Positions 30,163-38,246 of a stretch of 38,605 bases of DNA are shown here, piece by piece. The notes beneath the pieces are model-generated. The model was not told the origin of the DNA. It saw only the letters and a program-made list of their open reading frames with translations, and made no database searches. Position 1 is the first letter of the stretch. Every line of letters begins with the position of its first letter. A program made the translations under genes and the position numbers. The stretch comes from Deltaproteobacteria bacterium. Its GTDB lineage: Bacteria > Desulfobacterota > Desulfuromonadia > Geobacterales > Pseudopelobacteraceae. The DNA lies in contig JAJXYO010000022.1 of NCBI GenBank assembly GCA_021780495.1, forward strand, positions 1-38,605, read 5' to 3'.

Positions 30163-30804
30163 ATGATAGTATTAGCTGATCAATTGCTGGTGCTGGTGAT
30201 GCTGATCAACCTGGTCATGCTCGGTACGAGCCGGCTGATTTTTTCCATTCGGGCCGTCGCCGTTCAGGGGGTCATCCTCGGTGTCTTGCCCGGGTTGATT
30301 CACCCTTTTTCCTTTCACCTGACCGTTATCACGGTCGTTATTATCCTGGCCAAGGGCATCATCATCCCTTTCCTGATCAGTGATGCCGTCCGCAAGGCCC
30401 ATATCAGGCGGGAAGTGGAGCCCTTTATCGGCTATGTGCCGACCCTGCTGATCGGGGCCGTTTTCACAGCCCTTTCCTTTGCCTTTGCCCAAAACCTGCC
30501 GCTCGCACCGGAACACAAGGATCTTCTGTTTGTTCCGGCCTCCATCGCAACGCTCTTAACCGGTTTTCTCCTCCTGACGACACGCCGCAAGGCAATTTCC
30601 CAGGTCATCGGCTACCTGGTGTTGGAAAACGGCATTTTCGTGTTCGGGCTGTTGTTGAGCGAAGCCATGCCGGCCATGGTAGAAGCCGGGGCACTGCTCG
30701 ACCTTCTGGTAGGGATATTTATCATGGGAATTGTCATCAACCACATCAGCAGGGAGTTTTCGTCCATCGACACATCCCGCCTGCAAACCCTCAAGGAGGA
30801 GTAG
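30163..30804 (+). CDS. ehrC: EhrC, HyfE-like membrane subunit, set 2
   Basis: A 213-aa protein, with an N-terminal HyfE-type half (LVLVMLINLVMLGTSRLIFS, IRAVAVQGVILGVLPGLIHP) and a C-terminal NuoK-like half (LVLENGIFVFGLLLSEAMPA then MVEAGALLDLLVGIFIMGI) with conserved membrane acidic residues. It starts 7 bp after ehrB and ends 4 bp before ehrD. This tight spacing is the intact arrangement that is broken by an insert in set 1. Confidence 0.92.
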   Translation: MIVLADQLLVLVMLINLVMLGTSRLIFSIRAVAVQGVILGVLPGLIHPFSFHLTVITVVIILAKGIIIPFLISDAVRKAHIRREVEPFIGYVPTLLIGAVFTALSFAFAQNLPLAPEHKDLLFVPASIATLLTGFLLLTTRRKAISQVIGYLVLENGIFVFGLLLSEAMPAMVEAGALLDLLVGIFIMGIVINHISREFSSIDTSRLQTLKEE

Positions 30805-30808
30805 CCGC

Positions 30809-32245
30809 ATGTTGTATGCCCTTGTTCTACTGCCCTTGCTCGGGGCATTATGCGCCTGGATCGTACCGGACAACCGGCTGCGGCCCCTGGTACTGCCGGT
30901 AACCGGTACGATCCATATCGCCCTGACGGCTATCCTGTTGGGCGCTGCACCGCCACCATCCCCGGGTGGATGGATCTGGCTCGATCCGCTTGGAAAGATC
31001 GTACTGCTGTCCATCAGTCTGCTGTTTGTGGTTTGTGCATACTATGCGGTCGGCTATCTCGCCTACCGGCAGGAACGGCCCAACCGGGTGCTCTGCATGG
31101 GATTGCTGGTCTGCCTGTCAGCCATGAGCATGGTGACCATGACCCAGCATCTGGGTCTGATGTGGGTCGCTCTGGAGACGACCACCGTCTCGATGGCGCC
31201 GCTGATCTACTTCAATCACAACGCCCGTTCCATCGAAGCGACCTGGAAATACCTGCTGCTCTGTTCCGTCGGGATCGGCCTGGCGTTGCTCGGGTTGATG
31301 TTCCTGGCCTATTCAACCTACCTGGCACATCACGATGCCACCCTGTTGCTCGGGCCGCTGATGGCCTCCGCCCGCGAACTGAACCCGGCCTGGCTGCATG
31401 CGGCGGCGATTTTTCTTCTGGTCGGCTACGGCACCAAAATGGGACTGGCACCGTTGCATGCCTGGAAACCGGATGCCTACGGCGAAGCGCCGGGACTGGT
31501 GGGGGCCATGCTGGCCTGCGGCCTGGTAAACTGTGCCCTGCTGTCTATCCTGCGGGTCTACCAGATCTGCCTGGCTTCCGGCACCGAGATCCGGTTCTTT
31601 CAACAGGCCCTGCTCGGCATGGGGCTGCTCTCCATGGCTTTTGCCGCCGTTTTCATGGCCCGCCAGGCCGACTTCAAGAGAATGCTGGCCTATTCGAGCG
31701 TTGAACACGTGGGGATCATCGCTATCGGCCTGGGACTCGGCAAGGGCGCGCTATACGGTGCGCTCTTTCACCTGCTGAATAACGGCATGACCAAGGTGGT
31801 GCTGTTCCTCTCCTCCGGCAATATCCACCGTTCATATTCAAACAAGACGACCGACGTGGTCAAGGGGGCCCTGACCCGCCTGCCCTGGTCGGGAGGACTG
31901 TTTCTGGCCGGATTCATCGCCATCACCGGATCACCGCCCTTCTCGCCGTTCATCAGTGAATACACCATCGTCAGCAGCGCCTTTATCGATGGGAGATATT
32001 GGGTCGGCGGGCTGTTTCTGCTGTTCCTGGTGATTGTCTTCATCGGCATGGCCCTGACGGTACTGCCGATGGTCATGGGCGCGCCGCCGGTTGACGTCGA
32101 ACCGAACGACTACAAGGACCGTCTGCTGACGGTTGGACCGCCACTCTTCATGATGACGCTGACCCTGCTGCTGGGGGTCTGGCCGCCGGAATTTCTGGTC
32201 GTGCTGCTCAAGGATGGCGCGGCCATGCTGGGGGTGCTGTCGTGA
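30809..32245 (+). CDS. ehrD: EhrD, NuoM/NuoN-like antiporter subunit (HyfF-like), set 2
   Basis: A 478-aa polytopic protein. The ATG at 30809 follows an excellent AAGGAGGAG site; earlier in-frame starts would overlap ehrC. Motifs: MWVALETTTVSMAPLIYFNH (helix-5 Glu), YGTKMGLAPLHAWKPDAYGE (helix-7 Lys; the usual WLPDAH is WKPDAY here) and RQADFKRMLAYSSVEHVGII. The set 2 subunit therefore carries an extra Lys and lacks the His in the PLH-x-WLP-x-AH segment. Its stop overlaps ehrL (GTGA at 32242). Confidence 0.92.
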   Translation: MLYALVLLPLLGALCAWIVPDNRLRPLVLPVTGTIHIALTAILLGAAPPPSPGGWIWLDPLGKIVLLSISLLFVVCAYYAVGYLAYRQERPNRVLCMGLLVCLSAMSMVTMTQHLGLMWVALETTTVSMAPLIYFNHNARSIEATWKYLLLCSVGIGLALLGLMFLAYSTYLAHHDATLLLGPLMASARELNPAWLHAAAIFLLVGYGTKMGLAPLHAWKPDAYGEAPGLVGAMLACGLVNCALLSILRVYQICLASGTEIRFFQQALLGMGLLSMAFAAVFMARQADFKRMLAYSSVEHVGIIAIGLGLGKGALYGALFHLLNNGMTKVVLFLSSGNIHRSYSNKTTDVVKGALTRLPWSGGLFLAGFIAITGSPPFSPFISEYTIVSSAFIDGRYWVGGLFLLFLVIVFIGMALTVLPMVMGAPPVDVEPNDYKDRLLTVGPPLFMMTLTLLLGVWPPEFLVVLLKDGAAMLGVLS

Positions 32246-33762
32246 CCGCTTCTTTATGCTCCATCTACAACGGCTCCTCGCTTCCGCTGGCGGACATTCC
32301 GGTGGTCGAGCCCACCCCGTTTTTGCAGGGCATTATCGACACCGTTGAGCGGGGCTGGCGCATAGTTTCGTACTTCGGCCTGCCGGACCAGAGCGGCCTG
32401 GCGCTGATATGCCTGCTGGCCAATGAGGCGGATGGTCAACTGTCCGTAACCCGCACGGCTACCGCTGATGACCACTTCCCTTCCATTGCATATCTCTGCA
32501 CGCAGGCCCAGATGTTTGAGCGTGAGATTGCCGAGCAGTACGGACTGGTCTTTGACAACCACCCCTGGTTCAAGCCGGTTCGCTTCCACCGCGCCTTTCT
32601 ACCCGGACGCGATGCCTGGAACAGGCCTGCGGACCAGGCGATCCGTGTGGGGGTCATGGACTTTTTCCAGGTAACCGGCGACGAAGTGCACGAAGTGGCC
32701 GTCGGTCCGGTACACGCCGGGATCATCGAACCGGGCCATTTTCGTTTCCAGTGTCACGGCGAAGAGGTCTTTCACCTGGAGATCTCTCTCGGTTATCAGC
32801 ATCGGGGGATCGAAGCGGCCCTGATCGGCGGGCCCCAGCCGCGCACCCAGCAGGTGATGGAGACGGCCGCCGGAGACACCACCATCGGTCATGGCCAGGC
32901 CTACTGCATGGTCATGGAAACATTGGCCGGGATCAAGGTACCGCCGCGGGCCGAGGTTTTGCGAGGCATTGCGCTCGAACTGGAACGTCTGGCGAACCAC
33001 ACCGGCGACCTGGGGGCCATCGCGGGAGATGTGGGCTATCTGCCCACCGCATCCTTCTGCGGACGGATCAGGGGGGATTTCCTCAACATGACCGCGGTCC
33101 TCTGCGGCAGCCGCTTTGGCCGTGGTTTCCTCACACCCGGCGGTACGATCTTCGATCTCAATTCCGAGCAGCGTGACGACCTGCTCAAACGCCTGGCGGA
33201 TGCGCGCCGCGACCTGACGGATGCCGTCGAGCTGCTCTGGAGCTCGCCATCGGTCATGGGACGTCTGGAGGATACGGGCCGGCTGACCAGGGAACAGGGG
33301 CTGGATCTCGGGCTGGTCGGACCGGCTGCCCGGGCCTGCGGGATCAAGCGCGATGTGCGCAATGACTATCCCTTCGGCATCTATCGCATGACCAATCTGC
33401 CGGTTGCCACGGCCTTCCACGGCGACGTCTACGCCCGGACCATGGTCAGATGGCAGGAAGCCCAGAAATCCATGGATTTTATCGAAGAGCAATTACGGCA
33501 GATCCCCGGCGGTGGACATCGTGTCACCTCAGCACCCGGCAAGGGTCTGCATCTGGCCGTGGCCCTGACAGAGGGGTGGCGCGGCGAGATCTGTCACGTC
33601 GCGGTTACCGGCGAGTCCGGCAGGTTTGCCCGCTACAAGATTGTCGATCCCTCGTTTCACAACTGGCCTGGGCTCGCCATGGCGCTGCGGGGACAGCAGA
33701 TATCCGATTTCCCGCTCTGCAACAAGAGCTTCAACCTGTCGTATTGCGGGTTCGATTTATAG
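32242..33762 (+). CDS. ehrL: EhrL, hydrogenase-related large subunit without NiFe cysteines (NuoC-NuoD fusion), set 2
   Basis: A 506-aa HycE/HyfG-like protein with a GTG start overlapping the ehrD stop. NuoC-like domain about 1-145; NuoD-like domain from VAVGPVHAGIIEPGHFRFQC. Where group 4 hydrogenases have VCGIC-x3-H this copy reads AAGDTTIGH (Ala209 or Ala210 and Thr213 in place of Cys). Where they have DPC-x2-C near the C-terminus it reads NLSYCG, ending CGFDL, so one Cys is present but not at a ligand position. GYQHRGIEAAL is the NuoD-like His-Arg segment. The substitutions differ from set 1, but the result, no NiFe site, is the same. Confidence 0.93.
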   Translation: MTASLCSIYNGSSLPLADIPVVEPTPFLQGIIDTVERGWRIVSYFGLPDQSGLALICLLANEADGQLSVTRTATADDHFPSIAYLCTQAQMFEREIAEQYGLVFDNHPWFKPVRFHRAFLPGRDAWNRPADQAIRVGVMDFFQVTGDEVHEVAVGPVHAGIIEPGHFRFQCHGEEVFHLEISLGYQHRGIEAALIGGPQPRTQQVMETAAGDTTIGHGQAYCMVMETLAGIKVPPRAEVLRGIALELERLANHTGDLGAIAGDVGYLPTASFCGRIRGDFLNMTAVLCGSRFGRGFLTPGGTIFDLNSEQRDDLLKRLADARRDLTDAVELLWSSPSVMGRLEDTGRLTREQGLDLGLVGPAARACGIKRDVRNDYPFGIYRMTNLPVATAFHGDVYARTMVRWQEAQKSMDFIEEQLRQIPGGGHRVTSAPGKGLHLAVALTEGWRGEICHVAVTGESGRFARYKIVDPSFHNWPGLAMALRGQQISDFPLCNKSFNLSYCGFDL

Positions 33763-33871
33763 CATTACCGCACCTGCGAGTGTGGATTCAGCCGATTTCG
33801 TTTACGCAGCTGTCCTGTGTATCAGGATGGTGTTTTCTGACGTTACATGAGAGTGCCGAAGGAGTTGCACC

Positions 33872-34618
33872 ATGATCAGAGAGATCGTTTCCCGCATCAA
33901 ACAGGGACATCGCACCATGCCCTATCCTGCGGCACCACTGCAGATGCCGGAACGGTTCCGCGGCTATCCTGCCGCAGCATCGATCGCACGGACCGGCGAG
34001 CTGGGCAGTGAATCGGCCCACTGTCCCTATGGCGCCATTTCCCATACAGACGGGGGCTGCCTGGATTTGGGCAAATGCCTCTTCTGCGCCGAGTGCCCGG
34101 CCGGAGCCATCGAATTCACCACGGATCACCGCCTGGCCGCTACCACCAGAAAAGATCTGCTCGTCACGCCGGAAGCCGACCGCCGGCTGGCACAACCGCT
34201 TCCTCCCGACCTGCGAAAGATCTTCGGCCGTTCGCTCAAGTTCCGCGAGGTCAGTGCCGGCGGATGCAACGCCTGTGAGGCCGACACCAACGTCCTGTCA
34301 ACCATCGGCTGGGACCTGGGGCGCTTCGGCATCCAGTTTGTAGCCTCGCCCCGCCACGCGGATGGGCTCTGGGTAACCGGACCGGTTACCGAAAACATGT
34401 CCCAAGCCCTGCTGACCACCTACGAGGCCATACCCAGCCCCAAGATCGTTGTCGCCTGCGGGGCCTGCGCCATCAACGGCGGGCCGTACATCGACTATCC
34501 CCAGGTCTGCAACGGTGTGGATGGTCTGATCCCGGTCGATCTCTATATCCCCGGCTGTCCGCCTCATCCCGGCACCATCCTGGACGGGCTGTTGCGCCTG
34601 CTCGAGAAGATACGATGA
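33872..34618 (+). CDS. ehrS: EhrS, NuoB-like small subunit fused to a one-cluster ferredoxin domain, set 2
   Basis: A 248-aa protein. Residues about 40-90 form a ferredoxin-like domain (SAHCPYGAIS, then CLDLGKCLFCAECPAGAIEF) and residues about 120-248 a NuoB-like domain with Cys132, Cys135, a Cys in VVACGACAINGG and Cys229 (IPGCPPHP). In a normal two-cluster ferredoxin, Cys51 (before Pro), Cys69, Cys72 and Cys75 are the four ligands of one cluster. All four ligands of the other are missing, partly by deletion (CAECP instead of C-x2-C-x3-CP). It should therefore carry two [4Fe-4S] clusters in total. The ATG follows GAAGGAGTTGCACC; 109 bp separate it from ehrL. Confidence 0.92.
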   Translation: MIREIVSRIKQGHRTMPYPAAPLQMPERFRGYPAAASIARTGELGSESAHCPYGAISHTDGGCLDLGKCLFCAECPAGAIEFTTDHRLAATTRKDLLVTPEADRRLAQPLPPDLRKIFGRSLKFREVSAGGCNACEADTNVLSTIGWDLGRFGIQFVASPRHADGLWVTGPVTENMSQALLTTYEAIPSPKIVVACGACAINGGPYIDYPQVCNGVDGLIPVDLYIPGCPPHPGTILDGLLRLLEKIR

Positions 34619-35532
34619 CAGCAACAAACCCACATACGGTCTGCATGGATCCGGCGCTGAGCGGGCAACTGAAACGCGTGCTCGACGCCATTGAAGTCCT
34701 TTTGCCACAACGAGGTGGCAAGATCGACTGGAAGGAGTGCCACGCCGCCAACTGGCGGCGGCACTCCTTTTCCGGTTTCCTGGACCCGGTGCCGGACATC
34801 GAGGGGATACATCTCGACGATCTGCTCGGCATTGAAAAGCAGAAGCAGGTCCTGGTGCAGAACACCGAGCAGTTTCTGAATAAATTTCCCGCCAACAACG
34901 TCCTGCTGTGGGGTACGCGCGGCACCGGCAAATCATCGCTGGTCCGGGCGCTGCTCAACCGGTATGCCGCGGAAGGTCTGAGGATTATCCAGGTAGACAA
35001 AGACGATCTCGTTTATCTGCCCGATATCGTTGATTCGATCAAACGGGAACCGTACCGCTTCATCATCTTTTCGGATGACGTCTCGTTCGAGGTGGGCGAG
35101 GTGGGTTACAAGATGATGAAGAGCGCCCTGGACGGCTCCGTATATGCTCCGCCCGAGAACACACGCATCTACGTCACGTCCAATCGGCGCCATCTGCTGC
35201 CGGAATACGAAACCGACAACCGGGGAGCGATGCTGGTCAAAAACGAGATCCATCACGGGGAAGCGGCTGAAGAAAAGATCTCGCTTTCAGGCCGCTTCGG
35301 TCTCTGGATCGGTTTCCATCCCTTCTCCCAGGATCAGTATGTCGAGGTTGTCCGGCAGTGGGTTATGAAACTCTCGCGGCAATACGATGTTGCCCCGGTC
35401 TGGGATGATGACGGAGAAAAAGCCGCCAAAGATTGGGCCTACAGCAAGGGAGACAACAGCGGGCGCATAGCGTATCAATTCGCTACCGACTGGGTAGGAG
35501 CTGCGATGCTGAGGCATCGGCAGCCCTCATAG
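34615..35532 (+). CDS. DUF815 AAA+ ATPase at the end of ehr set 2
   Basis: A 305-aa protein of the DUF815 P-loop family. Walker A is WGTRGTGKSSLVRALLNRYA (about residues 100-119) and Walker B-like FIIFSDDVSFEVGE (about 142-155). Further family features are RIYVTSNRRHLLPEY and LSGRFGLWIGFHPFSQDQYV. It overlaps ehrS by 4 bp (ATGA), so it is cotranslated with the complex. Set 1 has no equivalent in the window. A role in assembly or cofactor loading is an inference from position; DUF815 proteins occur in other settings and their function is unclear. Confidence 0.9.
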   Translation: MTATNPHTVCMDPALSGQLKRVLDAIEVLLPQRGGKIDWKECHAANWRRHSFSGFLDPVPDIEGIHLDDLLGIEKQKQVLVQNTEQFLNKFPANNVLLWGTRGTGKSSLVRALLNRYAAEGLRIIQVDKDDLVYLPDIVDSIKREPYRFIIFSDDVSFEVGEVGYKMMKSALDGSVYAPPENTRIYVTSNRRHLLPEYETDNRGAMLVKNEIHHGEAAEEKISLSGRFGLWIGFHPFSQDQYVEVVRQWVMKLSRQYDVAPVWDDDGEKAAKDWAYSKGDNSGRIAYQFATDWVGAAMLRHRQPS

Positions 35533-35621
35533 CGGCAAAGCTCCACCTCACTCCTGCAGCGGTGTGGCCGAGCGGAAAGAAATCGCCCCGCCTGCGCCTG
35601 CCCCCCTCCCGGAATGTATCC

Positions 35622-36857
35622 CTACTCCATATCGATGTTCTTGATCCCGTCCGGCCGCCAGCTCGGCGGAATAACGTGGTTACCCGCGGCCGCTTTTCCC
35701 GGCAGGAGACTGCCGTACGTCACCACCCGCCCCCCGAAACGATCATTGATCTTGTCCATGGCCTGGGTGGCAAACAGCTTCTTGCGCTCATCCTCGAAGA
35801 GCGGCAACTGTTCGGCCTGGTGTTTCAAATTGCTCAGAGTAATTCCCAGCAGTCGGACCGGCTGTTCCAGTTCGACCGTATCCAGGATGGAGAGGGCCGC
35901 CTTGTAGATCTCGTCGCTCTGGTTGATATATTTCTTCAAGGTGGTCTGCTTGCCCCAGCTGGAGAAAAAATCGGCGTAACGCACGTAGAGGTGGATCGTC
36001 CGGCCGCTGACGTTATAGCGCCTGGCCCGACTGCCGACCATCTCGCTGAGCCGCAGCAGGAAACGCCGGATCTCGGCCGGGTCGTCGATGTCCCGCTCCA
36101 GTGTGCTTGAGTGTCCGACACTTTTTACATCCTCTTCCTGGCCGAACTGTATCACCGGAGAGTTATCGATCCCCTGCCCCATCTCCTTCAGCCGTCTGCC
36201 GCTGACCCCGAACCTGCGGGTCAGCCTGGCTTCGTCGCAACGCCCCAGTTCGCCGCAGGTGTAGAGGCTCATCAGGTTGAGGTGCCGTTCCATCTTCCGG
36301 CCGATGCCGCACAGCTCCTTGATCGGCAGACTCTCCAGGACCCGGGCGACATCCTGCGGTTCGATGATGGTCAGGCCGTCCGGTTTCTGCATGTCACTGG
36401 CCAGCTTGGCCAGCAGTTTGTTGGGGGCGATGCCGATGGAGCAGGTGATGCCGAAGCTGTGCCTGATGCGGGCCTTGATCTGATAGGCGATGTTGACTGC
36501 GCTGCCGAAGATGGAAAGGGAATGGGTGACGTCCAGCCAGGACTCGTCGATGCTGAAGGCCTCGACCTCTGGGGTGTAGTCGCGGAAGATTTCGTTAATT
36601 TTAGTGGAAGTGTGGGTGTACTTGCGGTTGTCACCGACGACGATGATCAGCTCCGGGCAGCTCCGTTTCCCTTCCCAGACCGCCATGCCGGTCTTGACCC
36701 CCTTGGCCCGGGCCTCATACGAGCTGGTCGTAATCACGGTCCGCCCGTGGCCTCCGACCACGGCGATCGGCTTGCCCCGCAGGTCCGGGTTGGCCGATTG
36801 CTCCACCGAGGCAAAGAAGGCGTTCATATCGATATGCAGGATGGTTCTGTGGTTCAC
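35622..36857 (-). CDS. dinB: DNA polymerase IV (Y-family translesion polymerase, 411 aa)
   Basis: The Y-family catalytic motifs are intact: ILHIDMNAFFASVEQ at the N-terminus (first Asp), and EAFSIDESWLDVT (Asp-Glu pair). The HhH region follows (LPIKELCGIGRKMERHLNLM), then a little-finger domain (VKSVGHSSTLERDIDDPAEI). The start is a GTG at 36857, overlapping the stop of the preceding small gene (GTGA); an upstream in-frame extension to 37037 does not resemble the family. It is the last gene of the lexA cassette and should be SOS-induced for bypass of DNA damage. The 89 bp to the DUF815 gene hold no clear terminator. Confidence 0.93.
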   Translation of the reverse strand: MNHRTILHIDMNAFFASVEQSANPDLRGKPIAVVGGHGRTVITTSSYEARAKGVKTGMAVWEGKRSCPELIIVVGDNRKYTHTSTKINEIFRDYTPEVEAFSIDESWLDVTHSLSIFGSAVNIAYQIKARIRHSFGITCSIGIAPNKLLAKLASDMQKPDGLTIIEPQDVARVLESLPIKELCGIGRKMERHLNLMSLYTCGELGRCDEARLTRRFGVSGRRLKEMGQGIDNSPVIQFGQEEDVKSVGHSSTLERDIDDPAEIRRFLLRLSEMVGSRARRYNVSGRTIHLYVRYADFFSSWGKQTTLKKYINQSDEIYKAALSILDTVELEQPVRLLGITLSNLKHQAEQLPLFEDERKKLFATQAMDKINDRFGGRVVTYGSLLPGKAAAGNHVIPPSWRPDGIKNIDME

Positions 36858-37105
36858 GGCCGTTCCGATCTGAGTGCCGCCAACGTCCAGGTCTGGTCGC
36901 CGGTATTGTAGACCAGTTCGTAGAGCGCTTCGCCATCCGACACGGCGTAATGCAGGCGCGGCACCTCGCCGATCCGGTCCTGCCAGAAATAGGTGGTCTC
37001 CCTGACCTCGTGCTTGCGCCGGTTGAGTTCGAACCACTTGGGGGTGACCTTGCCGCCGGGGGAGAATATCGCGGCTACCCGCAGGGGGATGCTGGTCGCA
37101 GGCAT
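36854..37105 (-). CDS. Small SOS-cassette protein (83 aa), DUF6504-like
   Basis: The product reads VTPKWFELNRRKHEVRETTY, then FWQDRIGEVPRLHYAVSDGE and ALYELVYNTGDQTWTLAALR. This pattern (basic start, aromatic middle, YELVY...W-x-L end) resembles the short DUF6504-type proteins found with translesion polymerase genes. The gene starts 3 bp after lexA and overlaps dinB by 4 bp, so all three are one operon. Function unknown; an accessory role in mutagenic repair is suggested by context only. Confidence 0.75.
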   Translation of the reverse strand: MPATSIPLRVAAIFSPGGKVTPKWFELNRRKHEVRETTYFWQDRIGEVPRLHYAVSDGEALYELVYNTGDQTWTLAALRSERP

Positions 37106-37108
37106 GAG

Positions 37109-37717
37109 CTACTCCACGCTGCGGAACAGGCCGACCATCTTGCCGATGATCGTCACCTCGCCCTGGCCGGGCAGGATGACTATCGGCTCGTAGTCGGGGT
37201 TGGCCGGCTGGAGCAGGATGCGGTCGTGTTCCCGGAAGAACTGCTTGAGGGTGGCGTCACCATCCACCATGACCGCCACGATCTCGCCGTTGTCGGCCAC
37301 TCGCTGGGGACGGATCAGGACCGTATCGCCGGGGAGGATGCCCTTGTTGATCATCGAGTCCCCTTCCACCCTGAGGAAGTAGCAGCCGTCGCCCTTGATC
37401 AGGCTGCTGTCCACGCTCAGGTAGCCGGAGATATCCTCAATGGCGGGTTGCAGCATACCGGCCCGTATCTTGCCGACAATGGGCAGCGCGACGGTTGCAG
37501 CAGGCGATCGGGTCAGGACGATGCCGCGTGAGCTGCCCTCACGGCGGCGAAGGTAGCCCTTCTTCTCCAGGGCATTGACGTGACCGATGGCTGTGACCGT
37601 TCCGGCGGTGCCGATATGGGTGGAGATCTCCCGCAGGGTGGGAGCAGAGCCGTTGCTGTCAAGGTACTCTTTGATAAACGTATAGACCTGCTGCTGGCGG
37701 GTAGTAAGTGTCTGCAT
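37109..37717 (-). CDS. lexA: LexA-type SOS repressor (202 aa)
   Basis: N-terminal winged helix (LTTRQQQVYTFIKEYLDSNG, PTLREISTHIGTAGTVTAIG) and C-terminal S24-type latch domain with the Ala86-Gly87 cleavage site (VGKIRAGMLQP), catalytic Ser121 (VEGDSMINKGILPGD) and Lys158 (DGDATLKQFF). The start at 37717 has AGGTGG eight bases upstream; an ATG at 37735 gives six more residues but lacks a ribosome site and touches the operator. It should repress its own operon with dinB and be inactivated by RecA-stimulated self-cleavage after DNA damage. Confidence 0.93.
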   Translation of the reverse strand: MQTLTTRQQQVYTFIKEYLDSNGSAPTLREISTHIGTAGTVTAIGHVNALEKKGYLRRREGSSRGIVLTRSPAATVALPIVGKIRAGMLQPAIEDISGYLSVDSSLIKGDGCYFLRVEGDSMINKGILPGDTVLIRPQRVADNGEIVAVMVDGDATLKQFFREHDRILLQPANPDYEPIVILPGQGEVTIIGKMVGLFRSVE

Positions 37718-37736
37718 GCTCGTGCCACCTGTCATG

Positions 37737-37750
37737 TGATATGTATATCA
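37737..37750. promoter_or_regulatory. Probable LexA operator (TGATAT-GT-ATATCA)
   Basis: A perfect 6-bp inverted repeat with a 2-bp centre directly downstream of the lexA -10 box, covering the expected start point. This is the usual place for an autoregulatory operator. The sequence is neither the E. coli box (CTGT-N8-ACAG) nor the Geobacter-type GGTT...ACC box, so the LexA assignment is inferred from position. Confidence 0.55.
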
Positions 37751-37751
37751 A

Positions 37752-37781
37752 ATGATAGCTGGTGATGCGGGAGTATGTCAA
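37752..37781 (-). promoter_or_regulatory. Sigma-70 promoter of the lexA operon
   Basis: On the minus strand TTGACA, an 18-bp spacer, and TATCAT. The expected start point is near 37745, inside the TGATAT-GT-ATATCA palindrome. Confidence 0.65.
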
Positions 37782-37951
37782 GGGGGGAAAATAGATCTCG
37801 TAGTGCGCTCATGGCACAGGTATCGGATTCGTGGCACGAATTGCGGGGATCCGGCACCGGTCCGGCCGCTGGCCGGATGCGGGAGTTCCGAGAATAGTCG
37901 TTTCGGCAGTATTGATCAGTGGTTTTGCTCAACGCTTTCCGGTTGCCATGA

Positions 37952-38149
37952 TTATCCTCTTTTTTCATGGGCCTTTTTCCCATGTATCCGTTCATAGGCT
38001 TTGCAGAACGGACAGGTATCCTGCTCGACCTTCTTCACAAAGTCAAAGACCATACCCTTCTGGTGATAGCGGGCATGGAGGCAGACCGGGCAGAGCTCGC
38101 ATATCTTTGCCAGGGATCTGTCCAGGGCCGAAGGTTCCGTGCTGTTCAT
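37952..38149 (-). CDS. Small CxxC zinc-ribbon-like protein (65 aa)
   Basis: Two CxxC pairs are visible: CELCPVC (three Cys) in the middle and CPFCKAYERIHGKK near the C-terminus, with His residues between and after. This fits a small zinc-binding fold. The ATG at 38149 follows AGAGAGGATAAATTT, a good site. A 9-bp hairpin lies 20 bp upstream of the start. Family not recognised. It follows the TSCPD gene in the same direction and may be cotranscribed. The 37782-37951 stretch downstream holds no supported gene. Confidence 0.7.
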   Translation of the reverse strand: MNSTEPSALDRSLAKICELCPVCLHARYHQKGMVFDFVKKVEQDTCPFCKAYERIHGKKAHEKRG

Positions 38150-38168
38150 AAATTTATCCTCTCTTCAC

Positions 38169-38190
38169 CGGCTGCATCGAGATGCAGCCG
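38169..38190 (-). repeat. Perfect 9-bp hairpin in the leader of the 65-aa gene
   Basis: CGGCTGCAT-cgag-ATGCAGCCG lies between the TSCPD stop and the start of the 65-aa gene. On the minus strand it is followed by GTGAAGAGAGG, so it has no T run and is more likely an mRNA structure or processing site than a terminator. Confidence 0.55.
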
Positions 38191-38246
38191 AATACGTCCT
38201 AGATCTGAAAATGATGATTCACCTCTGCCGGTTACTCTGTCAGATG

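Noticed and set aside
11576..34618. Calling the ehr clusters functional group 4 NiFe hydrogenases (hydrogenase-4 or formate hydrogenlyase)
   Set aside because: Both large subunits lack the NiFe ligand cysteines, and no maturation genes or formate dehydrogenase are present in the window.
35560..35580. GCGGTGTGGCCGAGCGG looks like the 5' part of a Ser or Leu tRNA
   Set aside because: No anticodon arm, T arm or CCA-proximal pairing follows; the rest of the region cannot fold as a tRNA.
37732..37995. Minus-strand frame of 87 codons upstream of lexA
   Set aside because: It runs through the lexA promoter and operator, has low-complexity residues, no ribosome site and no recognisable pattern.
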